64,000 bases of DNA from contig NZ_CP080519.1 in the NCBI RefSeq assembly GCF_019468465.1, positions 558,001-622,000 on the forward strand. Reading direction: 5' to 3'. Shown piece after piece: positions 52,050 through 61,546 of this stretch. Positions within the stretch are counted from its first letter, which is position 1; each line of letters opens with the position of its first letter. The notes beneath the pieces were generated by a model. It worked only from the letters and a program-made list of their open reading frames with translations. It did not search any database and was not told the DNA's origin. A program made the position numbers and the translations under genes. This stretch comes from Amycolatopsis sp. DSM 110486. GTDB lineage: Bacteria; Actinomycetota; Actinomycetes; Mycobacteriales; Pseudonocardiaceae.

Positions 52050-53327
52050 TCAGACGTGCCGGCCCACGTGCCAGCGGTGCCATTCGTGGGCTTGCGCGTC
52101 GGTGAGCGAGGCGACCTGGTCGACGACCACCCGCAGGCGCGCGGCGTCGTCGGCGGCCGCGTGCCACGGGGGCACGAAAAGCGGGTCCAGGGACTCCGGT
52201 GCGCGGCGCAGGAGAGCGGCGACCAGCTGCGCGATCAGCTCGCGCTGGCCGTCCTGCATGGCGAGGCGGCGGCGGTCGCTCATGACGTAGCGCAGAGCCA
52301 GCGCCTTGAGCAGCGCGACCTCCGCCGCGACCTGGTCCGGGACGGCGAGACGGGCGGCGTAGCGCAGCAGGGGGCCCTCGCCGTAGACGCTGCGGGTGCC
52401 GGTGACCGCGGCGGAGGCGAAGCGACCCACGAGCTCGCTCGTCAGCTGCTTCAGCGCCACCTGGGCGCGCAGCGAGCCGTCCGGAGCCGTGCGGACGAGG
52501 GCGGCCACCACGGGCAGGTCGAGCAGCTCCTTGGCCGCGCCCTCCAAAGTGGACGCCGACAGCGTGGAGAAGTGCCGTGCCGCGGCCTCCGCGACGGCCG
52601 CGCGTTCGTCCGGATCCGCCAGCACGCTCAGCGAGATTCGCCCCGCCAGCACGCCGTCCTCGACGTCGTGGACGGAGTAGGCCACGTCGTCGGACCAGTC
52701 CATGATCTGGGCCTCGAGGCACCGCCGCTCGCCCGGCGCGCGGGAGCGCACCCACTCGAACACGGGCACGTCGTCGGCATACACGCCGTACTTCTGCTGC
52801 CCCGGCCGGCGCCGCCAGGGGTACTTCGTGGTCGCGTCGAGGCACGCGCGCGTGAGGTTGAGGCCCGCCGCCGCGCCGGCGTCGTCGAGGGACTTCGGTT
52901 CCAGGCGCGTGAGGATGCGCAACGTCTGCGCGTTGCCCTCGAACCCGCCGCACGCCTGGGCGACGTCGTCGAGCGCCTGCTCGCCGTTGTGCCCGAACGG
53001 CGGGTGCCCGATGTCGTGCGCGAGCCCGGCCGTGTCGACGAGGTCCGGGTCGGCGCCCAGCTCCTCGGCGATGCCGCGCCCGATCTGCGCGACCTCCAGC
53101 GAATGCGTGAGCCGCGTGCGCGGCACCCCGCTGACCTCGGCCCCTTCGCCGGGACCGACCACCTGCGTCTTGCCCGCCAGCCGCCGCAGCGCGGCCGAAT
53201 GCAGCACGCGGGCGCGGTCGCGCGCGAAGCCGCTGCGCCCGTCGGGCCGCGCGCCGGCCAGCGCCGCGCCCTTGGGTGCCTCGGCCAGCACCCGGGCGCG
53301 GTCGTACTCGGAGTACCCGTCGCTCAC
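52050..53327 (-). CDS. dgt: Deoxyguanosinetriphosphate triphosphohydrolase-like protein
   Basis: This 425-residue HD-domain hydrolase removes triphosphate from dGTP or other dNTPs. The metal and substrate sites are [16 protein letters not shown] and [18 protein letters not shown] (about residues 68-108), with later [16 protein letters not shown]. Start at a GTG ([17 protein letters not shown]). The region dnaG-dgt-glyS is conserved in actinomycetes, and dgt is two genes from dnaG in mycobacteria. Here several unrelated genes lie between them. It is followed on the same strand by repeats and the serpin. Confidence 0.93.
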   Translation of the reverse strand: MSDGYSEYDRARVLAEAPKGAALAGARPDGRSGFARDRARVLHSAALRRLAGKTQVVGPGEGAEVSGVPRTRLTHSLEVAQIGRGIAEELGADPDLVDTAGLAHDIGHPPFGHNGEQALDDVAQACGGFEGNAQTLRILTRLEPKSLDDAGAAAGLNLTRACLDATTKYPWRRRPGQQKYGVYADDVPVFEWVRSRAPGERRCLEAQIMDWSDDVAYSVHDVEDGVLAGRISLSVLADPDERAAVAEAAARHFSTLSASTLEGAAKELLDLPVVAALVRTAPDGSLRAQVALKQLTSELVGRFASAAVTGTRSVYGEGPLLRYAARLAVPDQVAAEVALLKALALRYVMSDRRRLAMQDGQRELIAQLVAALLRRAPESLDPLFVPPWHAAADDAARLRVVVDQVASLTDAQAHEWHRWHVGRHV

Positions 53328-53370
53328 CCGGTCAGCTTAAGCGCGGCCACCGACAATTCCCCGGGGAAGT

Positions 53371-54012
53371 TCAGCCCATGAAGGTGTCGAACAGCTCGTC
53401 GGCCGGCGATTTCGTGAGCTCGTAGAACAACAGTGCGCCCGTCTCGCGGAAGATGTAGCGGACCTGCGTCACGCGCTCCTGCACGATCGGGCCGCTGTGC
53501 GTCGGCGCGGTCCACGCGTCGAGACCGAGGTCCGACGCCATCGTCCGCGCGCGGTAGGAGTGCCACGGGTCGCTCACGAGCACTGCCGTGTGCCAGCCGC
53601 GCGCCTGCACCTGGTCGGCCACGGCCCGCAGGCTCCGCAGCGTGTCGCTGCCCTCGCCGACCGCCAGCGTCGCCGACGCGGGCACGCCGTGCTGGTTCAG
53701 CCACCGCGCGCCGGCCGCGGCCTCGGTGAAGTTGTCGGCCGCCTTCTTGCCGCCGGCAGTCACCACGGTCTTCGCGACACCCGCGTCGTAGAGCTGGCGC
53801 GCCTTTTCCAGCCGCGCCATGAAGATGTCCGACGGCTTGCCGTTGTACTGCGCGGCCCCCAGCACCACGATCACGTCGGCCGGCGTGCGGTCGTTCTCGC
53901 GCGCGACCTGCCACACGCGAAACGCCGTGCCGCCGACGACGGCGAGCACCACGAGCACCCCGCCGAACGCGATGCGGCGCAGCCAGCTCACAGGCGTGGG
54001 TGGTGTTCTCAT
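53371..54012 (-). CDS. YdcF/SanA-like DUF218 protein
   Basis: This 213-residue protein begins with a membrane anchor (WLRRIAFGGVLVVLAVVGGT). It continues with the DUF218 Rossmann-like domain: ADVIVVLGAAQYNGKPSDIF, LYDAGVAKTVVTAGGK and VLVSDPWHSYRARTMASDLG. Relatives such as ElyC and SanA act in envelope polymer metabolism. An alternative ATG three codons upstream (MAGMRTPP) is possible. It lies between dgt and the two-component regulator on the same strand. The substrate is not known. Confidence 0.85.
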   Translation of the reverse strand: MRTPPTPVSWLRRIAFGGVLVVLAVVGGTAFRVWQVARENDRTPADVIVVLGAAQYNGKPSDIFMARLEKARQLYDAGVAKTVVTAGGKKAADNFTEAAAGARWLNQHGVPASATLAVGEGSDTLRSLRAVADQVQARGWHTAVLVSDPWHSYRARTMASDLGLDAWTAPTHSGPIVQERVTQVRYIFRETGALLFYELTKSPADELFDTFMG

Positions 54013-54064
54013 GCCCGCCATCTTTTCAGAGCCGCACGCGATTCCGGCGCAGGCACCCCGGGCG

Positions 54065-54670
54065 TCAGAGCCAGCCGCGTTCCTCCGCCAGCCGCACGGC
54101 CTCGGCGCGCGTGCGGGCGCCCGTCTTGCCGATCGCGGCCGAAAGGTGGTTGCGCACAGTGCCTTCCGAGAGGAACAGCGCCTTCGCGATGTCCGCGACC
54201 GTGCTGCCGTCGCGCGCGGTCGAGAGCACGTCGCACTCCCGCCCGGTGAGCGGACTCGCCCCGGTCGCCAGCGATTCGGCCGCCAGCGCGGGATCCACCA
54301 CGCGCAGTCCACTGTGGACCCGCCGGACGGCCTCCACGAGCTGCTCCGGCGGCGCGTCCTTCACCACGAACCCCGCGGCGCCCGCGGCCATCGCGCGCGC
54401 CAGGTACCCGGGCCGGCCGAAGGTGGTGCAGATGATCACGCGGCACGAGGGCAGCGCGGTGTGCAGCTCCGCGGCCGCCGCGAGGCCGTCCTTCCCGGGC
54501 ATCTGCACGTCGAGCAGCGCGACGTCCGGCCCCGACTCCTTCGCCGCGGCCAGCACCTCGTCCCCCGACCCGACCTGCGCCACGACCTCGATGTCGGCCT
54601 CCAACCCGAGCACCGTGGCCAGGGCTCCCCGCACCATCGCCTGGTCGTCGGCCAGCAGAACGCGGATCAC
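54065..54670 (-). CDS. Response regulator, NarL/DesR type
   Basis: This 201-residue regulator has a receiver domain (residues 1-120): VIRVLLADDQAMVRGALATV with acidic residues, phosphorylation Asp in PDVALLDVQMPGKDG, and Lys in GFVVKDAPP. A LuxR-type helix-turn-helix (residues 135-201) includes TVADIAKALFLSEGTVRNHL. The start GTG overlaps the kinase stop (GTGA), so the pair is coupled. It is the last gene of a four-gene unit with an ABC transporter, and the transporter genes are its likely targets. Confidence 0.93.
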   Translation of the reverse strand: MIRVLLADDQAMVRGALATVLGLEADIEVVAQVGSGDEVLAAAKESGPDVALLDVQMPGKDGLAAAAELHTALPSCRVIICTTFGRPGYLARAMAAGAAGFVVKDAPPEQLVEAVRRVHSGLRVVDPALAAESLATGASPLTGRECDVLSTARDGSTVADIAKALFLSEGTVRNHLSAAIGKTGARTRAEAVRLAEERGWL

Positions 54671-55890
54671 GCAAGTCCTCCCGCGGGTTCGGCGCGCACG
54701 ACCTGGACGGCCGGCGGCTCCGGTTCCGGAACCTCCGCCCGGACCACCCATCCTCCCCCGGGCCGCGGCCCGCTGCGCAGCGTCCCCCCGACGCCGCCGA
54801 CGCGCTCGGTCAGCCCGCGCAGCCCGTTGCCCTGCGCCGCGTCCGCCCCGGCCCCGTCGTCCTCCACCTCGAGCCAGTCGCGCCCGAACCGCACGCTGAC
54901 GCGGTTGGCTCCGGAGTGGCGCAGCACGTTGGTGATCGCTTCGCGCAGCACGTAGCCGAAGGTGCTCTGCAGCTGCGGCAGCACGTTGTCCACGGCGTAG
55001 GGCAGGTCCGCCTCGATCTCCGCCGCCCGCAGCGCCGCGCGCGCCCCGGCGAGTTCCGCGGCCAGCGACACCTCGCGGTACTCCGACACGGTCAGCCGCA
55101 CGTCCGACAGCGCGCTGCGGGTGAGGCCCTCGACCTCGCGGATCTCCTCGACCGCGCGCCCGATGTCGCCGGAGCTCTCCAGCACCCGCCGCGCCAGGCC
55201 GGCCTTCACGGTGATCGTGGTGAGGCTGTGGCCCAGCAGATCGTGCAGGTCGCGGGCCACGCGCTGGCGTTCGTTGGCCACGGCGAGGGTCGCGATCTCC
55301 TCATTGGCCCGCTCCAGGCGGCGGATGGCGCGGATGAGGTTGGCCATGAAGAACATCGCCAGCGTGATCGAGGCGACGGAGATCAGGTCGCCGCCGTCGG
55401 CGTCGATCTTGCCGCCGGCCAGCAGCACGATCGCCACGGAACCCAGCGCCAGCGTGTCGAGGATCGCCGCCCAGCCGGCAGGGAAGAGGAACGCGAGTGT
55501 GGCGGTGGCGTAGAGCAGGATGTACGGGCTGACGTCGGTGAGCAGCGTCGAGAACAGGCCCAGCGCCAGCATCACACAACCGAAGACGAGCTTGACCCTC
55601 GTCGGCTTGCCGAACACCACCGGGAAAACCGCGTAGCAGGCGCCGTAGCCGTAGAACAGCACACCCATCAGCACCCGTGCCCACATCGGGTCGGAGTTCT
55701 CGAGCAGCCCGTGCGTGGCCGGAATCAGGAACGGAAGCAGGAACAGCACCGCGAAGATCGGCCAGCCGATCTTGTTGGGCCCGCCCCGGTGGCCGACCAT
55801 CGGATCGTCCCACCAGGAGGCCCGGTCGTTCAGCGCGAACCGGAACCGGGTGACCGCGATCGACGCGGGCTCTTCCTTCGTGCGCTGCAC
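54667..55890 (-). CDS. Sensor histidine kinase, DesK/LiaS-like
   Basis: This 407-residue membrane kinase has six N-terminal hydrophobic helices (residues 40-185, for example IFAVLFLLPFLIPATHGL) without a large external domain. The HisKA_3 dimerisation box is RVARDLHDLLGHSLTTITV with the phosphorylated His. The ATPase domain has EAITNVLRHSGAN and DDGAGADAAQGNGLRGLTER. Kinases with such compact sensors often monitor an associated ABC transporter. It is coupled to the response regulator gene and lies 21 bp after the permease. Confidence 0.93.
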   Translation of the reverse strand: MQRTKEEPASIAVTRFRFALNDRASWWDDPMVGHRGGPNKIGWPIFAVLFLLPFLIPATHGLLENSDPMWARVLMGVLFYGYGACYAVFPVVFGKPTRVKLVFGCVMLALGLFSTLLTDVSPYILLYATATLAFLFPAGWAAILDTLALGSVAIVLLAGGKIDADGGDLISVASITLAMFFMANLIRAIRRLERANEEIATLAVANERQRVARDLHDLLGHSLTTITVKAGLARRVLESSGDIGRAVEEIREVEGLTRSALSDVRLTVSEYREVSLAAELAGARAALRAAEIEADLPYAVDNVLPQLQSTFGYVLREAITNVLRHSGANRVSVRFGRDWLEVEDDGAGADAAQGNGLRGLTERVGGVGGTLRSGPRPGGGWVVRAEVPEPEPPAVQVVRAEPAGGLA

Positions 55891-55911
55891 CGTCGTTCCC
55901 TCCCGTCCCGG

Positions 55912-56652
55912 TCAGACCCGGGCGCTGTCCTTACGGTATCGCCTGATCACGAGCGCCCCGAGGATCACGGCCCAGCCCGCCAGCACCGCGAGCGCGGTCG
56001 GGAAGCTCACGAGCAGCTCGTTGGTCACGGCCGGGCGCACCAGCCCGATCAGCCAGTAGGTGGGCAGCAGCTGCGACACGTCCTGCATCCACGCCGGCAT
56101 GCCTTCCAGCGGGATCCACAGGCCGCCGAGGAAGCCCATGCCGAGCATCACGATCATGGAGATGGGCTGCATCGACTCCGGCGTCGCGATCTGGCCGATC
56201 AGCAGGCCGAGCAGCACGAGCGGGATGGTGCCGAGCCACAGGCCCATGATCACGCGCAGCCAGCCGGCCCCGTCGAGGTGCACGCCCTCGACGAAGATCG
56301 CCACGAGCGGCACCAGCAGCAGCGCGGGCAGACCCACGAGCATGCCCGCCACGGCCTTGCCGCCGAGGTAGGACGTACCCGACAGTGGGGTCAGCCGCAG
56401 CTGCCGCTGCCAGCCGCTGGCGCGTTCGAGGGCCAGGCGCGTGCCGTTGGTGGTCGCCGCGGCGAAGAGGCCGAACGCCATCATGTTGACCATCACCACG
56501 GCCACCACCGCGGCGTGGTCCGGGTCGGTCGCCTTCGTGAAGACGTTGGCCTGCAACAGGAACATCACCACGGGGAAGGCGACGACGAAGATGAGGAACC
56601 GCATGGAGCGGAACAGCCGCCGGATCTCGACGGCGAGGTAGGACGGGTTCAT
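55912..56652 (-). CDS. ABC-2 type exporter permease
   Basis: This 246-residue integral membrane protein has six helices (FLIFVVAFPVVMFLLQANVF, AVVAVVMVNMMAFGLFAAAT, others), typical of ABC-2 permeases of the DrrB/NatB type. The conserved QLLPTYWLIGLVRPAVTNE lies near the end. The start overlaps the stop of the ATPase gene (ATGA). Together the two form a drug, lipid or peptide exporter. The linked two-component system suggests the exporter is induced by the compound or by membrane stress. Confidence 0.9.
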   Translation of the reverse strand: MNPSYLAVEIRRLFRSMRFLIFVVAFPVVMFLLQANVFTKATDPDHAAVVAVVMVNMMAFGLFAAATTNGTRLALERASGWQRQLRLTPLSGTSYLGGKAVAGMLVGLPALLLVPLVAIFVEGVHLDGAGWLRVIMGLWLGTIPLVLLGLLIGQIATPESMQPISMIVMLGMGFLGGLWIPLEGMPAWMQDVSQLLPTYWLIGLVRPAVTNELLVSFPTALAVLAGWAVILGALVIRRYRKDSARV

Positions 56653-57605
56653 CGGGCTGCTTCTTCCTGGTTTTCGTCGCTGGTCAGGGAAAGGAACGCG
56701 CCTTCGAGGCCGACGGCGCCGATCTCGATGTCGTGCACGGCCGGCACTGCGGCCATCAGCGCGCGCAGCGTGGCGTCCGACTCGCTGCTGGAGATCGCGA
56801 CGCGCTCGCCGCGCAGCTCGAAGTCGGTCACCGCGGGCAGCGTCGCCACGAGCCGCTCGGTCTCCTCGCCGGCGCCGGGCAGCACGGCCCGGATCGTGCG
56901 CCCGCCGGCCAGCGCGCGCACCTGCGCGACGGACCCGTCGGCGACCACGCGCCCGGCCCGCATGAGCACCACGCGGTCGGCGAACTCCTCGGCCTCTTCC
57001 AGGTAGTGCGTCGCGAACAGGACCGTGCGGCCGCTGTCGGTGAAGGAGTACATGGACTTCCAGAACTCGCGCCGCGTGCCCACGTCCATGGCGGCCGTCG
57101 GCTCGTCGAGCACCAGCAGGTCGGGGTCCGAAACCAGCGCGACGGCGAAGCGCACGCGCTGCTTCTGCCCACCGGAGAGCTTGTTGGCCCGCCGGTCGGC
57201 GATGTCCTCGATACCGGCGCGCTGCAGCGCTTGGTCGAGCGGCATCGGCGTGCGGTGCAGCTTCGCGACCATGCGCACGGTCTCGCGCACGGTCAGGTCC
57301 TCCAGCAGCGCCCCGCCCTGCAGCATCGCCCCGATCATCCCGGCGCGCACCGCGTCGGCCGGCGTCTTGCCGAACACCGTGACGTCGCCCGCGTCGGGCT
57401 TGCTGAGCCCCAGGATCATGTCGACGGTCGTGGACTTGCCGGCCCCGTTGGGCCCGAGCAGCGCCACCACCTCACCCGGCGCGATCGTCAACTCGACCCC
57501 GTCGACGGCCCGCACCTCGCCGTAGTGCTTCTTCAACCCGCTCAACCGGACGGCGGCCCCCGCCGCGACGTCCCGCGCCCCGCGCGTGGCCTGTGTGGTT
57601 TCCAT
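56649..57605 (-). CDS. ABC exporter ATP-binding protein
   Basis: This 318-residue ATPase has Walker A LLGPNGAGKSTT (about residues 51-62), signature LSGGQKQRV (about 143-151) and Walker B DLLVLDEPTAAMD. The C-terminal extension of about 90 residues (LPGAGEETERLVATLPAVTD) is typical of DrrA-like drug-resistance ATPases. Start at ATG. It heads the operon ATPase-permease-kinase-regulator. A role in antibiotic or peptide export is inferred from family and linked sensor genes. Confidence 0.93.
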   Translation of the reverse strand: METTQATRGARDVAAGAAVRLSGLKKHYGEVRAVDGVELTIAPGEVVALLGPNGAGKSTTVDMILGLSKPDAGDVTVFGKTPADAVRAGMIGAMLQGGALLEDLTVRETVRMVAKLHRTPMPLDQALQRAGIEDIADRRANKLSGGQKQRVRFAVALVSDPDLLVLDEPTAAMDVGTRREFWKSMYSFTDSGRTVLFATHYLEEAEEFADRVVLMRAGRVVADGSVAQVRALAGGRTIRAVLPGAGEETERLVATLPAVTDFELRGERVAISSSESDATLRALMAAVPAVHDIEIGAVGLEGAFLSLTSDENQEEAAR

Positions 57606-57640
57606 GCCCTGAAGACTGCCGGCGTCTCGGCGTCGGCCAG

Positions 57641-57681
57641 CAGGCCGAGCGTCACGTCGTTGCCGTGACAGGTGTCAGGGG
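57641..57681. repeat. 41-bp direct repeat, left copy
   Basis: The sequence begins CAGGCCGAGCGTCACGTCGT and ends GTGACAGGTGTCAGGGG. It matches the right copy at 58585-58625 in 38 of 41 positions. Inside it, GTCACG and CGTGAC form an inverted repeat, and TGACA-GG-TGTCA a second. The pair flanks the deaminase/Imm1 relic. Confidence 0.85.
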
Positions 57682-57750
57682 TCAGGGGTGGCGCTCCGTC
57701 GATGCTGACGAAGCACCTGCGACATCCAAGCCGCCCGTAGGCTCCCCTCC

Positions 57751-58564
57751 GTGCCCTTCGTCGACGAGCTGACCGCACGACTGCGCGACGGCTTGGCGTT
57801 GATCGCGTCGGCCCGCGCAGCACTGGCGACGAGCCACGGCCTGGCCGTCGAGGCGGCCGCATCGTGGGGGCAAGCACTGGCGAGCACGAACGACGCCGAG
57901 GCCGCCCAGTTGCCCGCGCTGGCCGAAACAATGGCGACCGGTATCGGAGCGTGTCTCGCCGGCACGGGAGAGGCGGAAACACTGCTGACCAGGTATCTGG
58001 ACAGCCTCGGAGTGGATCCGCCGGCCCCGACGCCGGCGGCACGGGAGGCGCCGGCACAGGCCGAACCCCAGCCGGCACCAGTACCCGCGCGCCGAGCGGA
58101 TCGAACAAGCTCGTGAACGGGCCGGCCGGGCCGAGAGGCTCCGAAGTGAAGCTTCCGGGGAGTGGGTGCGCAGCGACGGCGCGGCGGTGCCGATGGCCAG
58201 CGGCAAGGGCGACGAGTTCTACGGCAAGGTGGAAAACTTCGTCCGGCTCAACGGTCTGTCGCGCCGAGTGAGCCGTCTGGCCACCCACGTCGAGATAAAG
58301 GTCGCGGTCGCGATGCGGGAACAAACCTGCGCAACGAAACCGTGGGTGCTGGACGTCGCCATTCGCGACGGCTGGGGTTACCTGCAATACGCCGATGACG
58401 CGACATTCGTCGTCACCGACGGCGACCCGGCGTCGCCTGCCGCGCCAGGCGACGCCGACTTCTCCGCCGGGACAGGACTGCCCATCGCCCAGGTGGTCGC
58501 AGCCGTCCAGCAATTCGTGCGCACCGGAAAGCTGCCGGAAACCGTGCCATGGCGGGAAGTCTGA
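57751..58564 (+). pseudogene. Collapsed DddA-like deaminase toxin / Imm1 immunity chimera (frameshifted)
   Basis: From a GTG, frame one encodes VPFVDELTARLRDGLALIAS and a Pro-rich linker, the N-terminus of actinomycete SCP1.201-like (DddA-type) deaminase proteins. It ends at 58116. The deaminase part continues in another frame as GEWVRSDGAAVPMASGKGDE and ATHVEIKVAVAMRE, with the catalytic His and Glu (HVE). The zinc-binding PCxxC half is absent. From about 58325 on, the protein reads PWVLDVAIRDGWGYLQYADD and VRTGKLPETVPWREV, which is the C-terminal half of an Imm1 immunity protein. A deletion has joined toxin and immunity genes, and a frameshift separates the N-terminus. Confidence 0.75.
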
Positions 58565-58584
58565 CACCGGATTCTTCGGGGCCT

Positions 58585-58625
58585 CAGGCCCAGCGTCACG
58601 TCGTGACCGTGACAGGTGTCAGGGG
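58585..58625. repeat. 41-bp direct repeat, right copy
   Basis: Three mismatches separate it from the copy at 57641-57681, in the same orientation. It begins 20 bp after the stop of the Imm1-like end and lies before the glyS terminator. Its position suggests an insertion boundary or a recombination site. Confidence 0.85.
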
Positions 58626-58641
58626 CAGCCACAACGCACAA

Positions 58642-58673
58642 CGGCCCTCCCCCGAGAAACCGGGGAAGGGCCG
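58642..58673 (-). terminator. Probable glyS terminator
   Basis: CGGCCCTCCCCC and its partner GGGGAAGGGCCG can form a stem of 11-12 bp with one mismatch and a loop of about 7 bases. It ends 14 bp before the glyS stop (minus strand). No T-run is visible. Confidence 0.65.
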
Positions 58674-58686
58674 CGTACGAAAAGCT

Positions 58687-60093
<1,407 letters not shown>

Positions 60094-60166
60094 GCGGGGA
60101 CGGTTGGACTAGGAGGTTCAGCGTATCCGGCCACCCCCGCGGTGCTTCCGGCGAGGTGAGCAGGGC

Positions 60167-60826
60167 TCAGGGCCGGCCTGTCAGCGACGCTGTGACGACC
60201 CGGTTGTCGTCGTAGCCCTCGGTGCCGCCGACGTAGTCGCCACCGCACGTCACGAGCACCAGTTTGTGGGGCCCGTCCGGGGAAAACAGCTTCGCGGACT
60301 CCGCGGCGAGCCCGGACTTGTGGATCGTGCGGACCTCGTCGACGCGGTAGTTCCACTTGCCCCCCGCGGTGTCGGTGACCGTCACCGTCTGGCCCTGCTC
60401 GACCTGCCACAGCTGGTCGAACGGCCCGGTGCGGCCCTTCCAGTTCACGTGGCCGGAGAAGAGCGTGACGCCTTGATCGGCCCCCAGTCCCGAGCCCCAC
60501 CACGCGGCCTCGGCGAGGCTCTGCGGGATCACCAGCGCGCCGTCGTCACCCACGGGTTCCTGCACGAGCTTCGCCGTTCCCCCACCGGGCAGCAGCACGG
60601 TGCCAGGCGTCTGCCCCGGGTCGGCCTGCTTCTGCGCCGACTGCTGCGCAGCCCCCGCGCCCGCCGCCGGTACCGGTACCGGTACCGAGGCCGCGCCGCT
60701 GGCGAGACCGGGTTCATTCTTTCCCGTGAAAATCAGGAGGGCGGCGACGAGCGCCGCCACCACCACGGCCCCGACGGCGGCCAGTACCCACTTGGTCCTC
60801 GCGGGCCGTTCCTGTGTCCCTTGCAT
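60167..60826 (-). CDS. Class F sortase
   Basis: This 219-residue membrane-anchored transpeptidase begins with WVLAAVGAVVVAALVAALLI as signal anchor, followed by a Pro/Ala-rich linker. The sortase barrel shows the catalytic His in LFSGHVNWKG, Cys in KLVLVTCGGDY and Arg in YDDNRVVTAS. The ATG has GGGAG upstream. Class F sortases attach surface proteins in actinomycetes. The sorting motif of this genome is not known. A paralogue lies directly upstream on the same strand, and a surface protein gene precedes both. Confidence 0.9.
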   Translation of the reverse strand: MQGTQERPARTKWVLAAVGAVVVAALVAALLIFTGKNEPGLASGAASVPVPVPAAGAGAAQQSAQKQADPGQTPGTVLLPGGGTAKLVQEPVGDDGALVIPQSLAEAAWWGSGLGADQGVTLFSGHVNWKGRTGPFDQLWQVEQGQTVTVTDTAGGKWNYRVDEVRTIHKSGLAAESAKLFSPDGPHKLVLVTCGGDYVGGTEGYDDNRVVTASLTGRP

Positions 60827-60901
60827 CGTGCTCCCTGCTCCGGTGTGTCGTGCGCAGGAAGACATGCCGCGGGACGCGGCCGGGGTTGCACCCGATCGTG
60901 C

Positions 60902-61540
60902 TCAGTCCGGACGCGAAACCAGGTTCGCCGTGACGATGCGGTTCTCGTCGTAGCCCTCGGTGCCGCCGATGTAGTCGCCACCGCACGTCACGAGCACCAG
61001 CCGGTGCGGCCCGGTCTGCGCGAACCACTGCGGCGCCTGCTCCGGGAGCTGCTCCTTGCGCAGGGTTGCCGCACCGGTCACGCGGTAGAGCCAGCGCCCG
61101 CCCGAGGAGTCGACGATGCTCACGTTGTCGCCCGTGCGCACTCGCCACAGGTCGTCGAACGGTCCCTTCGTGCCGGCCCAGTTCACGTGACCGGACAGCA
61201 CGGCCGCACCCTGCTTCGCGCCGAGGCGCGCGCCCCACCAGGCGGCGTCGCCGAGGCCTCGCGGGATCGGCAGGATCCCGTCGCGCGTCACCTCGGTGCG
61301 CACGAGCCGGGCCTCGGACCCGTCGGGCAGCCGGATACTGCCGGGGCGCTGCACGCCGACCGCGGCGCCGTCCGCGGGCAGCTCGGCGGGCGCGCCGTCT
61401 TCACCCGGCAGCGAGCCGGGTGGGGGTTCCGCCGCGGCGGCGGGCACAGGCGCGGGCCCCCAGGTCAGCACGACCACGCCCGCGGCCAGCGCGAGCACGG
61501 CAACCACTGCCGACACGACGGTCAGCGCGGTGCGCAGCAC
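60902..61540 (-). CDS. Class F sortase, second copy
   Basis: This 212-residue protein has an N-terminal membrane helix (LTVVSAVVAVLALAAGVVVL) and a Pro-rich linker. The catalytic His is in VLSGHVNWAGTKG, the Cys in RLVLVTCGGDYIGG and the Arg in YDENRIVTANLV. It starts at a GTG that lies seven bases from the stop of the surface protein gene. The high similarity to the neighbouring sortase shows a tandem duplication. Together they probably serve the adjacent surface protein or a pilus-like polymer. Confidence 0.9.
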   Translation of the reverse strand: MLRTALTVVSAVVAVLALAAGVVVLTWGPAPVPAAAAEPPPGSLPGEDGAPAELPADGAAVGVQRPGSIRLPDGSEARLVRTEVTRDGILPIPRGLGDAAWWGARLGAKQGAAVLSGHVNWAGTKGPFDDLWRVRTGDNVSIVDSSGGRWLYRVTGAATLRKEQLPEQAPQWFAQTGPHRLVLVTCGGDYIGGTEGYDENRIVTANLVSRPD

Positions 61541-61546
61541 GCGGAC

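Noticed and set aside
57542..58567. A minus-strand frame of 341 residues covering the deaminase/Imm1 region
   Set aside because: The plus strand carries recognisable deaminase and Imm1 sequence. The minus-strand translation has no family features.
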